In this document: positions 47,134 through 59,450 of the stretch, one piece after another
Layout: the number at the start of each line of letters is the position of its first letter
How positions within the stretch are numbered: the first letter of the stretch is position 1
Assembly (NCBI GenBank): GCA_026545765.1
Contig: CM048842.1
Span: 18,564,667 to 18,628,666 of the forward strand
DNA from: Plantago major
Taxonomy: Eukaryota; Streptophyta; Magnoliopsida; Lamiales; Plantaginaceae
Direction of reading: 5' to 3'
Length of the DNA: 64,000 nt
Notes under the pieces: model-generated
What the model saw: the letters and a program-made list of their open reading frames with translations, nothing else
The model's database searches: none
What the model was told of the DNA's origin: nothing
Program-made: the position numbers and the translations under genes

Positions 47134-47540
47134 TTAATTATCTATTAAAAAACCGTGTTTGTTATGGTTGTTTGCTACAATAAGAAAACATACTATAAAA
47201 CTTATATTAGTTGTTTATGCATATACAAATCAATTTCCATGTTTTTTATTTATGAATTCTTTTTTACCCTTTTTTTTTTTTTTTTTTTTTTTTTTGTTGT
47301 TGTTGGAACTAAGAACTTGACTTCTCATTACCCAAAAACCAAATCAGTACAGTTGATCCTAATACGGATAATCCAGGCAAAAACATATCACCTATACAAA
47401 CTACCACTCCCTAGCTAGCATTACATTCTAAAATTAAGAACTAGGATTAAAAGGCAACAATTAGGAATTAATTTTATATATTAAATTTAAGACATTAATA
47501 AAAATTATAATATAATATAACATGTGATACTTTTATTTCG
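47134..47540. other. non-coding stretch with a long poly(T) run
   Basis: A T-run of about 25 bases (near 47271-47295) followed by GTT triplets. It could be the poly(A) tail of a decayed minus-strand retroposon, but the sequence beyond it has no recognisable domain. Confidence 0.4.
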
Positions 47541-47542
47541 TA

Positions 47543-47772
47543 CTCCCTCCATTCCGGAGAACTTCATACATTAGGGTTGACGCGCAGTTTTATGCGAAAA
47601 GTTAAAGTAATGATAAAATACGAAAAAAGTGGACAAAAGTGTACTTTAAGTGGCAAAAGGTGTAATTTGTGTGTGTAAAATTGATATTGTTTATTATTTA
47701 TTGGGTGTGGAGGTAGTTTTCTTTTTTAGTCAAGTTTGGTAAAATGGAAAGTTTCGGACGAGGTGAATGAGG
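47543..47772. mobile_element. Stowaway-type MITE, family A copy 3
   Basis: It starts CTCCCTCCATTCCGGAG after TA. The right end is degenerate (gtttcggacgaggtgaatgagg before TA). The interior matches the copies at 2254-2503 and 7463-7714 (cttcatacattagggttgac, agttttatgcgaaaagttaa, gtgtacttt, ggcaaaaggtgtaattt). Confidence 0.85.
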
Positions 47773-47779
47773 TAATAAC

Positions 47780-48730
47780 CAATAAAATCTAACAACTACA
47801 CTTCATTTTTTCAAATGATTTCATATATAACCCAACAAAATTCAAATAATATTATCAATCATATCATTTTAACTACCTTAAAATCAATCATTACATCAAT
47901 ATTTAATATTCAAATTACAATACACATCATTTCATTCTTACATAACCTATATAAATATCCTACCCAACCCTATTAATATCATAATTTAATACCAAACACA
48001 AAACTTCAAAACTCCGTTTGAATTTAGTAACTATTCAAAATTTAGTTTTCAAAATGCTCCGTTGGAATTGAGATTTCAACCGACTGCCAAACTCATGACA
48101 GTTTCTTCCTTTGTTTGCTAAATATAACAATAATTTTCTTTTATGATAAATATAACAATAAGATACTGCATAATTATCTGGTGAATGCCAAATTCCAGAG
48201 TACACGGATAATGAATGACAAAATTTATTAGTACATTATTTGGCATACATATGTTTTTTTCTATCTATAAAACTAATTGTTCGAACTCTCTTACCATTCA
48301 ATCTCTTCTAGTTGTTTTGATAAAATTACAAAAAAAGAAGGCTCCAAAAATATATGCTCGTTCCACATATATGGGTAGCTTTGTGTCGTTTTTTAGATCC
48401 AAACGCAGGAAGATACACAATTGACAGAGGCACATATGTAGTGACTTAAATCTCTACATAGAACCAGAAAATTATATGAAGAATTTGATTGTAAAAAGCA
48501 AAGGTCGCGGCGAATATGATGCATAATCCTACAACCACTAGACTAGCAACCCCTAATAATTCATGCGAACAAATATTTTGATAACTCAAACCAATCAAGA
48601 AAGGTTCTGGTGTGATTTAAAAAACTTGAGAAAGGTTTTGGTAGCGGGTGTAAATTTTTGAAAAGGTTTTGGTGTGATTTAAAATACAAACTTCACGGCT
48701 GTCAATTCTTAGTGTAACGTTAAAATTTTT
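47780..48730. other. AT-rich flank of the copia element, repeat family B relative
   Basis: Positions 47780-48100 are a diverged relative of the dispersed repeat at 6463-6755. Positions 48100-48730 have no recognisable content. The 5 bp before the LTR (atttt, 48726-48730) should recur after the right LTR, which lies outside the window. Confidence 0.45.
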
Positions 48731-50337
48731 GTTAGGAATATCTGTTTAGATTTTGATCAGCAACCTAATGACTTATCTTAGCTCAGAAAGGTGGTTAGTA
48801 CTCTTGGTTCACTTGAACACTGTAAAAGAGGAAACTCACTAAGTATGATAGTCTAACAAATCTTGTATAGGATGTTAGGTCTCTGAATGTAATTTTTATT
48901 CTCTGAAGAAGACCAAGAAGAAGGCATCCAGCAGGAAAAGTTCAACAAATTTTGAAGATCTGAAGACTACACAAGATTGCTGAAGACAAAGGTTTTTCAG
49001 ATACCTATGACTAGATATCTTGAAGACGCAAGCATTTTTAAATAAACGGTGTTGCAAAAGATATCTGAGAAATAAAAGGTTTCTGAAACGAGGAAAAGTG
49101 CCCACAGATATCTACACTCAGATACCTTGGATAAAGATTATGTTTCCGGGAAACAATATATTTTTAACAAGTGGTATCTGGAGTTGTGATAGTCTCTGGA
49201 AAAGGACGTGCACGGCTTCAGAAAGCATGCATAGTTCCGTTGGCACTACATGACAAAGTATAGTACAGTGCATTAAATGCGTGGACATAAATGTCTGAAC
49301 AAAAACGGTAGCTTCTGAAGAAGAAGACAAACCTACTATAGTACTATACTCAGATATCAATAGTTTGAAATTGAGTTAAGCCTAACGGATACTATTCAAA
49401 CGACATTCAAATTCATCTATAAATATCAACACTTAGACTGCTTGAGAACACACACAGAACTTACACCTTAGATCACTGAACTTATATTGAATACTCTCAC
49501 AAGCTCTCTCAAGCACACTACTTACCTTCAAGCTTTTTGTTGCGACCAAAGCTCTTGATTCTAAGTAACACAAAAGTTCTAAGTGTCCTGATCCTTAACA
49601 AGCATTGTTATTTGTGAAAGAGTTGAACTAAGATTTCATATCTGATATTCATTCTCTTGAACACTTATCATAGACTTGGGTCAGTAAAGAACAAGATACC
49701 ATACATTGCAAAGTGTATTAAGTATACTTGATTCATAGAGCTATCTGAATAACTGAACAAGTTATTAAAGAAGCTCACCTGACAAACTACCTTAACCAAC
49801 ACCTTAATCGGCGTGGAGTACAGGAAGTACTTAGTTTGGGAAATTAAGGAATAACTCCAAGGCTACTGAGCATAGGAAGTACTTAGTTTGGGAAACTAAG
49901 GAATAGCTCAAAAGGTTTCTGAGTAAAGGAAGTACTTGGGTGTGAAAGCCGGGGAATAACTCAGGGGGAACACTTGGTTGGGAACCTAGTGTATATAGGA
50001 ATCTAGAGAAGATACTTGTAAGGTTACGATTCTAGGTCTGAGAAAGGCCGGAGTGGATTAGTTGAAGGATTACGGCACCTTCAGATACCACTATAAAAAG
50101 ACTTGTGTTATTTACTTTCTGCAGTTTATTACTTGCTTTATTTATCTTGTAAAGTATTTACACTTATCTTGTTGAGCACGTGCACTTATCACAGAAAAGT
50201 CTTCCGCTCTCTGAAATTAAGTATCAGATATCTTCACAGATATCTGAGAAACTGTGTTTATCGACAAAAGTTTTAAAAGACTATTCACCCCCCCCCCCCC
50301 CTCCTAGTCTTTTACTTTGCCGTTATCTGGACCAACA
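48731..50337 (+). repeat. 5' LTR, 1,607 bp
   Basis: It begins TGTTAGGAATATC and ends ggaccaaca, matching the canonical TG...CA. It is nearly identical to 62898-64000. A TATA box ctataaata lies at 49418-49426, giving a predicted RNA start near 49450. A run of 14 C occurs at 50288-50301 near the end. Many copies of an agatatctga-type motif are present. The short frames on both strands are not genes. Confidence 0.95.
49418..49426 (+). promoter_or_regulatory. TATA box of the 5' LTR
   Basis: CTATAAATA, conserved in the 3' LTR at 63584-63592. It is the likely core promoter for the element's genomic RNA. Confidence 0.7.
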
Positions 50338-50339
50338 AG

Positions 50340-50351
50340 TGGTATCAGAGC
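50340..50351 (+). other. primer-binding site
   Basis: TGGTATCAGAGC, two bases after the LTR end, complementary to the 3' end of plant initiator methionine tRNA. It primes minus-strand cDNA synthesis. It is the standard PBS of plant copia elements. Confidence 0.95.
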
Positions 50352-50455
50352 AGGAGGTTCCCAAGCCTTCTGCACTGAACCTAGATCCCAGATAAGTGCC
50401 CACTAATTGCTTTTCACCTACACTTGATTTGTTTGTTTAGTGTGTTTGTTGCAGG

Positions 50456-52127
50456 ATGTCTTTAAGTGACGCACCAATTCTCAAGCCAAAGAATTATGAG
50501 AAATGGAAGAACAACATGATGCTCCACCTAGAAGCCATCAGTGACGAAATGATCGACGTGATAAAGAATGGCCCAATAGTCATTCAACAACTCAAGCAAG
50601 TCATAGAGGTTTCTAATGGTAGAGACAGAGAACAAAGCGATGGGTCTTCATGCATGTATCGTCAACCAAAGGGAGACTCGCCACCAAGTTATTTACGAAC
50701 CAAAGCCCAGAGAGCTCTGGACATCGGAAGATGCCAAGAGAAATCGATTGGATGGACAGGCTCGTAATATACAGTGTAAACTGTGGGGTGCAAAAACGAC
50801 GAAAGTGACTTGGCAACTGATTGAAGAAATCTGTGCCGGCACTGAGAAAACAAAGGAAAATAAGTTCGAAGTTTTGAAGCTCAAATTCCAAAACTTTAAA
50901 CAAGGTCCCACAGAGACTCTTGAAGAACTAGATTTCCGGTTTACAACACTTATGAGTGACATGGCTGCACTTGGTGAAAGTAATAGATATACCCAGTCAA
51001 AAAAGATTAAGACTATTGTGAGAAGTCTAAATCATACCTGGGAGTACACAAAGTTTTTCTACTTTAACCAAGGAATGCCAGATATCACTCCAGTGGAACT
51101 TTTCTCTCACCTTGCCACTGTTAACTATGAGACAACTCAAAGAGAACAAACAACTGAAAAGTTGCAGAATGTTGCTCTAGTTGCTCAAGGAACTTCTGAA
51201 AAGAAGAAAGGCAAGGAGATGACTGAGGATGCTCTTGCTGTAAAGCAAATGGGAAAATATGTCAGTCGAGAAATTGAGAGAAGAAAAGCCAAAGAGAAGT
51301 CAAAAGCATCTAGCTCAAACTATCACCAGTACAAAAATATGCAAAGCTCGCTGAACAAGCCGGCTCAGAAAGCATCAAGTACTGAGGAAGAAATCGGAAA
51401 TGATATATGTTTCTATTGTCAGAAACCTGGTCATTTCAAGAAGGATTGTCCTGCCTTCAACAAACTTAAGACAGGTGACAAGAAAGATAGAAGAATCTTC
51501 AAAAGAAGTCAAACAGCTATGCTCACTGAAGAAAGGAAAAAGATCCAACTCCAACTGGATGCTCTAGACATTGAGTCTGATTCTGAGGATGAAGACTCAG
51601 ATGATTCCACACTGCCTTCTCCAGAAATGTGCAGTGTTTCTCATGAAGTAATTGACTTTGGACAAAAGAAGAAAGAAGTGTGTGGAATGGTTGAAGAGAT
51701 CTTTCCAGATATCTCCAACATTGAACCTTGTCTAATGGCTGATGAGGTAACACATACTTCCTGTTATACTTATGAAAGTGATGAAGAAGGAATCAAAGAT
51801 CTGGAAAATCTCAGAAGAGAACTTGATCTCTACAAAAGAGAATTTCTAATGGTCCGAGCTAGAGCCGAAATTCTTGAAGAAGAAAAGAATTTTCTTGTAA
51901 AGGAAAATTCACAAATGCTCAAGATATCTGAGAAAAAGGATGCTGAAAATGCATTTCTCAAGACTCAGATATCTGAGACCGAAAAGTCACATAAAGAAGC
52001 ATTGGCCAATCTTCAAAAGAAATGTGAAGATCTTCTTTCTGAGAATGAAGAACTCAAAAGAAAGAACTATCTTTTCAATCTTATGCCAAAGCTAGTGACA
52101 CTCTTACTGAAGTACAATCTTATTTAA
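50456..52127 (+). pseudogene. copia Gag with CCHC zinc knuckle, frameshifted
   Basis: The capsid-like protein starts at 50456 (MSLSDAPILKPKNYEKWKNN, the typical SIRE Gag opening). A frame change near 50610-50640 moves into the frame that ends at 52127. The body contains WQLIEEICAGTEKTKENKFE and LKLKFQNFKQG, a UBN2-type gag region. A zinc knuckle CFYCQKPGHFKKDC lies near 51409-51450, followed by an acidic stretch (IESDSEDEDSDDS) and a long coiled coil. The coiled-coil tail is typical of SIRE Gag. The frame break makes the copy defective. Confidence 0.88.
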
Positions 52128-52156
52128 GAGATCCTTCAGAAAAGAGAGGACTTGGG

Positions 52157-53593
52157 ATGGACACACACATAGATAGTTCTACCACTCTGAATAAGAGTGA
52201 TGAAAGACGAACATTTATCAGTGCTCAACAAGGTGATTCCCAAACAATCTACAGTATCGGTCAGAAAGCTAAGGTTGTTGACAAAGAAAAGGCAATTGCG
52301 ACCAAGCCTTTGTGGGAAAAACAAGTCCCAAGAAAAACTGTTGGGAATGTTTCTGAAAAGAAACATAACACTGAAAAGTGCAATCACCCACAGTGCTATG
52401 TCTCTCAGAAAGGAAAAATTGCAGGAGCTGACAAATTCTCCTATGTCACATTTTCTGGAAAGAAAATAGATTATCCAGAGACTAGCAAAGCTGCTGAGAA
52501 AAGATCTCAGATAGCACCAGGTGCTCGGAATGGTATTGGCTATAAAGCCATCGGGAAACAACTTGCTCGTGAGTACCAACAAGAGCAAGAACGATGTTTA
52601 AAGGCTAGAATTGCTCTCAACAATTATCAGAAGTGGAAGATGAATCAAGCCACTGAAAATCTGAATGCCAGGGCTAGAAGAAATCTGGCTAGGAAAGCTA
52701 AGTTTACTGAGAAGCAGACTCAGAAACCTAACAGGTATCTGAAAGCACCAAATGGAGCACCAAGGAAGAAAATAGTTCTTATTAACAATGATACTAATCA
52801 TTTAACTAAAATTCCTCCTTATGTTCCTGTTAGACAAAAGAATGTTCCTAAGAAATTCATTCAAAAATGGATTCCTACTGGAAGATTCTTTAGTCCAGAT
52901 GGTTCCATTGTTGGCATGAGAACCTAATCTCCTATTTCCTGTTTTGTGCAGAACACTTTAAAGACTAATTCAAAGTGGCATTTTGATAGTGGATGTGGGA
53001 AGCACATGACAGGAGACAAAGCAAATCTGATTAACTACAAAAAGTGCAATGATGGACCAATTATCATGTTTGCTGGAGGAGATGAAAATCCAACCATAGG
53101 TTTTGGCAATTTGAAGTTTGGAGCCCTTACAATCTCTGAAGTACTTCATGTAAAGGGATTGAAATATAATCTCCTAAGCATGAGTCAACTAGTAGACAAA
53201 GGGTACACTGTCAAGATTAAGTCAAAACTATGTAAAGTGATTGACAATGAGTCAAAGCAGACAGTCTTGGTTGCAAGGCGTAAATGAAATCTTTATGTTG
53301 CTGATTGGGCATCCACCACAACTGAAGAATGTCTCATGGTGAGTCAATCTGGCCACACTGAAGAAAATTGGCTATGGCATAAAAGAATGAGTCACTTGAA
53401 TTTCAAAACTCTGAATAAGCTAGCCAAGAAAGAGATGGTGGTTGGTTTACCCAAAATGGCATATAGAAAAGAAGGTGTATGCTCAGCTTGCCAAATGGGA
53501 AAACAATCCAAAACATCTTTCAAGTCTAAAACTAGACATTCCGTGAAAGGCCACTGCAAATGTTACATATGGATCTTTTTGAATCCTTTGTAA
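52157..53593 (+). pseudogene. copia Pol N-terminal part: gag-pol linker, protease, integrase zinc domain
   Basis: Three stretches share one frame and are separated by single stop codons at 52925-52927 (TAA) and 53285-53287 (TGA). The first (52157-52924) is a basic linker. The second holds the aspartic protease motif FDSGCGKHMTG near 52981. The third holds the integrase zinc-binding domain, H-x4-H (WHKRMSHLN) and C-x2-C (CSACQMGKQ). A frameshift at about 53565 leads into the integrase core. Stops and frameshift together show the polyprotein cannot be made. Confidence 0.88.
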
Positions 53594-54620
53594 CTAGTTA
53601 TGCAGGAAAGAAGTATGGTCTGGTTGTTGTTGATGATTACTCAAGATTCACTTGGGTTGTCCTTCTCAAACACAAATCTGATGCAAGGGTTGAGATACCC
53701 AACTTGCTGAATAAGCTCGAAGTCATGAAAAATGACAAGGTATCTCAGAATCATAATGCACCTGATGGTATGAAGTTTGTGAACCAGTACATAAAAGAGT
53801 TTTGTACCTGCAAAGGTATACAACATCAACTATCTTCTGTAAGGACATCACAACAAAATGGTGTTGCTGAAAGAAAGAATAGGACCCTGAAAGAAGCAGC
53901 AAGAACAATGCTTTACATCGAAATAAGTGAAATCTATTGGGTTGAAATCAGAACACAAGATGCTACACTCAAAATAGATGTCTGATTAACAAACACCATG
54001 ACAAAACTCCTTACGAGCTTTTCATTGGTAGACCCCCTAGTATCAAACATCTAAGGGTGTTTGGTTGCAGATGTTTCGTTCTTAACAATGGAAAAGAATA
54101 CTTGAGAACATTTCAATCAAAGGCTAATGAAGGAGTATTTCTTGGTTATTCTCTAAATAGCAAAGCCTATAGAATCTACAACAAAAGAACGCAAAAGATT
54201 GAGGAATCTGTTCATGTAGTATTCTATGAAGAAAACAAGAAATTACTCTTGAATGATGATCTCTCAGATAGGTTCAAAGAACTGAGGATTAAAGATTCTG
54301 AAAAAGGATCCTCAGAAGGAAACAATTCTATCATTCAAATAGAGGATGAGTCTGACGATGAAAATCAACCTATGCTTAGTAACAACCAGATGACTCTAAG
54401 ACATGATGAAGAATTTCCTATGAGAATTCCAGAAATGGAACAGGTTACTGAGAACCTTCATCATGAAAAGGTATCTGAAAATGAGATTGCTGAAATGCAA
54501 GATTCAGATATCTCTAACACTGAAAGAGTGTCAGATATCCATGGCATTTCCCATGTGTCAGATATCTCAGATACTGCACAAGTATCTCATCAGGATCATA
54601 TTGATTCACATTCAAATTAA
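53560..54620 (+). pseudogene. copia integrase core and C-terminal region
   Basis: The catalytic core shows MDLFE and VVVDDYSRFTWVV (first aspartate region), a degraded second-aspartate region (APDGMKF where RSDxGxEF is expected) and QQNGVAERKNRTLKEAARTM with the catalytic glutamate. A frame change near 53970-54056 leads to the C-terminal retroviral-type domain (MFGCRCFVLNN, KANEGVFLGYS, SKAYRIYNKRT). An acidic linker rich in SDIS repeats follows. Degeneration in the core suggests a dead enzyme. Confidence 0.85.
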
Positions 54621-56295
54621 AATGATATTGATCCTACTAGTTCAAAACCCATTATGAAATGGATAAGAAATCATCCTGCAAAGGATGTGATTGGTCCCAT
54701 AGACCAAGGAGTTAGAACTAGAAGAGCAATCATTTAAATGCAAATTGTCTCTATGGATGTTTCATCTCAAACATTGAACCAAAAGTATAGAAGAAACATT
54801 AAAGGATCAAGATTGGATCTACAATGCAAGAAGAGTTGGATCAATTTGAGAGAAACAAAGTCTGAAACCGGTTCCATTTGTTGTGGAATATCCGAATCGG
54901 AACCAAGTGGGTTTTCGAAACAAAATGAATGAGTCTGGTGAAATAACTTGAAACAAAGCTAGGTTGGTTGCGAGATTCACCCAATGAAGGACTAGATTTT
55001 GATGAATCTTATGCACCGATTGCAAGATTGGATGCAATAAGACTCTTTCTAGCCTTCACTCATAATGACTTCTGATTTATCAGATGGATGTCAAGAGTGC
55101 ATTTCTAAATGGTGAACTTGTTGAGGAAGTCTATGTTGAGCAACCACCAGGTTTTGAAGTTTCCTCAGAAAGTAGGATGGTCTATAAGCTTCAGAAAGCT
55201 CTGTATGGGCTGAAACAAGCTCCAAGAGCATGGTATGATACATTGGCCAGATACCTACTAGAAAGTGGTTTCAAGAAAGGAAATGTTGATAAAACACTCT
55301 TCACATTGAACCATGATGGGAAACTACTTTTAGTTCAAGTAGATGTTGATGACATTATATTTGGATCTAAAGACAAGCAACTTTGTGAAGACTTTGCTGA
55401 ACTCATGAAATGTAAATTTGAGATGAGCATGATGAGAGAATTGAATTACTTCCTAGGGCTGCAAGTCAAGCAACTCAATGATGGAATATTTATTAGTCAA
55501 ACAAAGTATGCAAAGGACATGCTCAATAAGTTTAATCTAAAGCCTTCTGAAAAGAATGCTAAGATACCAATGAGCATTGGAACCAAAATGACCTATACTG
55601 AATCTGACAAGAGTGTTGAAGAACACAAGTATAGGAAATTGATTGGATCTTTATTGTACCTCACTGCAAGTAGACCTGATATTCAATATGCAGATGGAGT
55701 GTGTGCTAGATTTCAGACAAATCCAATGCAATCACACTACAACATTGTTATGAAAATATTGAGGTATGTAAAAGGTACTGTAGAAGTTGGATTGTGGTAT
55801 CCAAAAGATAGTGGATTGAGTTTGGTTGGCTATTCAGATGCCGACTATGCTGGATCATTGCTTGATAGAAAAAGCACCTCAGGAACTTGTCAATTTCTTG
55901 GTGCTAGATTGATATCTTGGTTCAGCAAGAAACAAAATTCAATTGCCACATCTACCACAGAGGCTGAATATATTGCTGCTGGGTGTTGTGCTTCACAGAT
56001 ATTATGGATACAACAACAACTCAGAGACTACGGACTCAATGAAGAGAAAACTCCCATTTTCTGTGACAACACAAGTGCCATTGCCATAACTCAGAATCCT
56101 AAGTTTCATGCAAGAACAAAGCACATTGATGTTAGACACCACTTCATCAGAGACCATGTTGAAAAAGGCAATATAGAGATACTCAAGATTGGCACTGAAG
56201 ACCAACTTGCAGATATCTTCACTAAGCCACTACAAGAAAGTAGATTCTTAGCATTAAGACACAGTCTTGGACTAATGGAGCTACCAAAGAACTGA
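54621..56295 (+). pseudogene. copia reverse transcriptase and RNase H
   Basis: The RT N terminus (54621-55083) is broken by several stops and indels. The intact 403-residue frame from 55084 carries MDVKSAFLNGELVEEVYVEQPPGFE, YKLQKALYGLKQAPRAWYD and the active-site region VQVDVDDIIFG. The usual tyrosine of the YVDD motif is aspartate here (codon GAT, 55342-55344). RNase H follows, with YSDADYAGSLLDRKSTSG, TTEAEYIAA, FCDNTSAI and KHIDVRHHFIRD, ending ADIFTKPL...LGLMELPKN, the normal end of copia Pol. Confidence 0.92.
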
Positions 56296-56336
56296 AAAAG
56301 TTCAGATATCTGAAGAAGATATCAAAGGAGAGAGAA

Positions 56337-56425
56337 AAGGAATCTGGAACGGGTATCCAGAGAAGAGGTATCTGGAATGGGTATCCAGAAAAGAGGAATC
56401 TGGAACGGGTATCCAGAAACCAAAG
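56337..56425. repeat. three ~28-bp tandem repeats just after pol
   Basis: Three units of the form agaggaatctggaacgggta followed by tccagaa lie head to tail. Each unit is itself partly palindromic (tctgga ... tccaga). They lie about 45 bp past the RNase H stop. A fourth, degraded unit (ggtactcggatatc) may follow at about 56464. Confidence 0.8.
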
Positions 56426-56489
56426 GCTAAAGGATAAAATGGCTATTTGAAGATTTCTGAGACGGGTACTCGGATATCTAGATCACTCA

Positions 56490-57100
56490 GTGAGGGGGAA
56501 CACAAAAGAGAATAGTACAACTGTCTACAGTTAACTACTATCTTGAAATTTGTATTATTTCTATCTTTGTGAAAAACTTTGAAAAAACAACAAGTATAAG
56601 ATAGAATCAGATACAAACAGTGTTCTCATTCACACAGAAACATGATTCAGATAGCTAATAGCCAACATTCATTAAATGGGCACAATTACAATTGTTGATT
56701 GTGATCATTGCTGAAGAAGCAATGGTGACTCTTGATGAAATGGGCGATTGATCTTTGCGGCAGAGATTAATTCTCGGTAAATAGTGGACTGTTGAAATTC
56801 CGACATGGCCCACTATGCATTTAATGCCGAACAAACTTTTACCCACGCCTGTCTGCAATTCACAGATACGTATATACAAAACCAATTTATATGTATATGT
56901 TTGTCTGAATTACGTTGCTATATATATAGGATTTTGACAAAAGAAATTACTTTCGCCTAATCCAACATTCAGACTTGCACAAGAATAGCAAAAACCATTC
57001 TTCAACCTCTGCAAATTTATGTTAGTCTTTCTGCAAAGAATCACTAATCTCTCACCCAAGTCTCTTTCAAACTTTCAAAACACTTGCACTATATAAAGAG
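56490..57100 (+). promoter_or_regulatory. pol-to-accessory-gene spacer with internal PPT-like tract and TATA-like box
   Basis: A purine-rich tract gtgagggggaacacaaaagag at about 56490-56510 resembles the terminal polypurine tract. Further on, TATATATATA at 56919-56928 lies about 175 bp before the accessory start codon at 57101. The spacer is otherwise AT-rich and non-coding. It could hold a separate promoter or a splice acceptor for the accessory gene. This is inference from sequence pattern alone. Confidence 0.35.
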
Positions 57101-58998
57101 ATGTCTCCTAAGAATTCGTCTACCCAGAAACCCCAATCTTCTACCACTAGTACTGCTGAAAAGCAAGCACCAGAGTTGGTTATAGTAAACAATTGATTGG
57201 TAGGAGACTTTAATCCCGGTCATTGGACTTCAAATCACAGAATGATTTGGGGTGGTGCCATGATTGAGGAATACCTAACGGCTACTGTTGAAAATCAAGC
57301 CGATAGGAAGCTAATTCTTGACATGCTTGAAAAGGCACAAATCAAGGGTTTTCTATCTGCTCTTCCCAGTGGAATTTCTTCACCGGATGTGTTAGAATTC
57401 TACAATAACTCCAGGATTATATCCTATGTTTCCGAAGACACTGCAATAGTGTCTATAAAAACTAAGGTCCAAGGAAAGAAAATCCTTTTGGACTTAACAA
57501 CTTTCTGTAAGTTGTTTGATCTTCAAAATCTTGGAAAGGATTTTGATATAGACACCAAGGATGATGATCTCCTTGAAGGTGTAAAACAGTTGTACAGTGA
57601 TGTGTGTGATCTTGGAAAACCAAATACACCCACTAATTTCAAGCTTGCTGACATCAGAACCAGACATCTGTTGGTTCACTGGGATGTGTTGGCATGCATT
57701 CTTCACAGATGCTTTGATGGTCTACAAGGAGGTGCTGACCAGATAAACCAAGAACGCTAGATGATGATGTTCTTGTTGCAACAACAAGACAAAAGGCTGG
57801 AAAACCCTTTCAATTGGGGAAAGTACGCTTTTATGAAGTTTGTGAAGAATATTCAAGGCTTTGAGCCTAAAATCGCTAAGGGACTTGCTGAGCCAAAGGC
57901 CACAGTAAGCTATGGTCTAAAGATATGCTACTTGCTGGAGAAGCTTGGCATTGAGCTCAGAGAGAAGGCTGATATAGCCAACAGTAACCTACTCTACAAA
58001 TATGAGTATACGAACTTGATGAAAAAGGTTACTGGATCTCAGAAAGGTTCCAAGAAGCGAAAGACTGAAGAGGTATCTGAGGGAAAGGTTGCGACCAAGA
58101 AGCCCAGAACTTCACGAAAGAAGTCTGTTGGCACATCAGTAAGCACACCCATTGAGGTTGTCAATTCCCAGATACCTGCCGCTGCTGCAGATGAAATCAT
58201 CAATATAGATGAACTCATCAATGCTGCAAAAGAGGTATCGACTGAACAAGTAGACTCAGCAAGAGAAAGTGCTTTCAGAAATGTTAAGACTACTGCCGAA
58301 AGCTTTGCTGATGAACTCATCAATGCTGCTAAAGAAAGTAGTGATAGATACCAAGCCCTATCTACATAAACCGCAGGGATTATGGACCAATCAGTTTCTA
58401 ATGCTGATGAGAGCTCTGACGATGAAGATGATGAATTAGTCATCTCTCAAGTCCTAGAAAAATCAAAAATGGCTAAGGTTACTGAAAAAGTAACTGGTGC
58501 AGAGGTATCTGAAGAAGAACCTACACCACAGGTTGCTGAACAAGCACCTGTTTCAAAGGTTGCTGAAGAATCAACTGTGTCCAAGGTCACTGGACAAATT
58601 ACACCATCAGAGCAAGAAAGACTGAAACTTATTAAAGATGCTCTGATGAGTGATAGCTTAGTGTTGAAGGATACTGCCATTGCCTCAACACTCAACAGTC
58701 TGTCTCAAGCACAACAACCACAACAGCCAGATGTGAATACTGCTGAAATGGTACTTGAGTTACAGAAACCAGCATCTTTCATTGCTGAAGAAAATCCTGC
58801 AAAAGAGCAGGTTCCCCAACTCAATGAGAGGGATCAAGGAGGCATCCGCCGTAATGATCAACTGGGGAGGCAACCGAGTTGCATACTCGGAAAGGTCAAG
58901 TACACCAAACTTCAAACAAAGAAGCTGAAATGGAACAATAAGACCAAAACATAGAAGGGTCACAAGTTCCAGAGACCAATCATCCTGACACTGCTCAG

Positions 58999-59078
58999 GT
59001 ATCTGAATGGTTTAACTCTCTACTTGTGATATTTTGTGTTTATTAATCTTGTTATTTAATAAAATTTCTTTGTTACAG
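58999..59078 (+). other. intron 1 of the accessory gene
   Basis: CTCAG/GTATCTG donor and TTGTTACAG/GCTGAA acceptor, 80 bp, T-rich. The downstream exon 59079-59186 is 108 bp, all open. Phase 0. Confidence 0.75.
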
Positions 59079-59186
59079 GCTGAATTAGAAACACAAGAAC
59101 AAGAGAAAGCTGGAAAGCTTGCCTCAGAGACTGAGAAGGAGGCTACTACAACCTCACCTCTTAAGGAATCTGAGCCTGTGCTACAG

Positions 59187-59265
59187 GTGATAGAGAGTTT
59201 CTTAAGATATTACTTTTCAGATATATGTTAATACACTTAACTAATTAAGTGGATGTTTCTAATAG
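59187..59265 (+). other. intron 2 of the accessory gene
   Basis: CTACAG/GTGATAG donor and TTTCTAATAG/GCTCCA acceptor, 79 bp. An in-frame TAG right after the donor is removed by splicing. The downstream exon 59266-59367 is 102 bp, all open. Phase 0. Confidence 0.75.
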
Positions 59266-59367
59266 GCTCCAACTGAGAAAGAAGAAGATAAGGCAGACAT
59301 GCCAGAAAAGGACCCAGAAACCGTCAATGTTTCTGAAGAAAATGTCATTGAGCCTTCTAGTATGAAG

Positions 59368-59450
59368 GTATATGAAAATCAGTGATAAAAATTCTTCATT
59401 ATGGGTTAATATAAATTCTTCTCTAATTACTCAATACTTTCTACTTACAG
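59368..59450 (+). other. intron 3 of the accessory gene
   Basis: ATGAAG/GTATATG donor and CTACTTACAG/GCTCAT acceptor, 83 bp, T-rich with stops in frame. It joins to the exon that continues to 60290 in the same phase. Phase 0. Confidence 0.75.
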
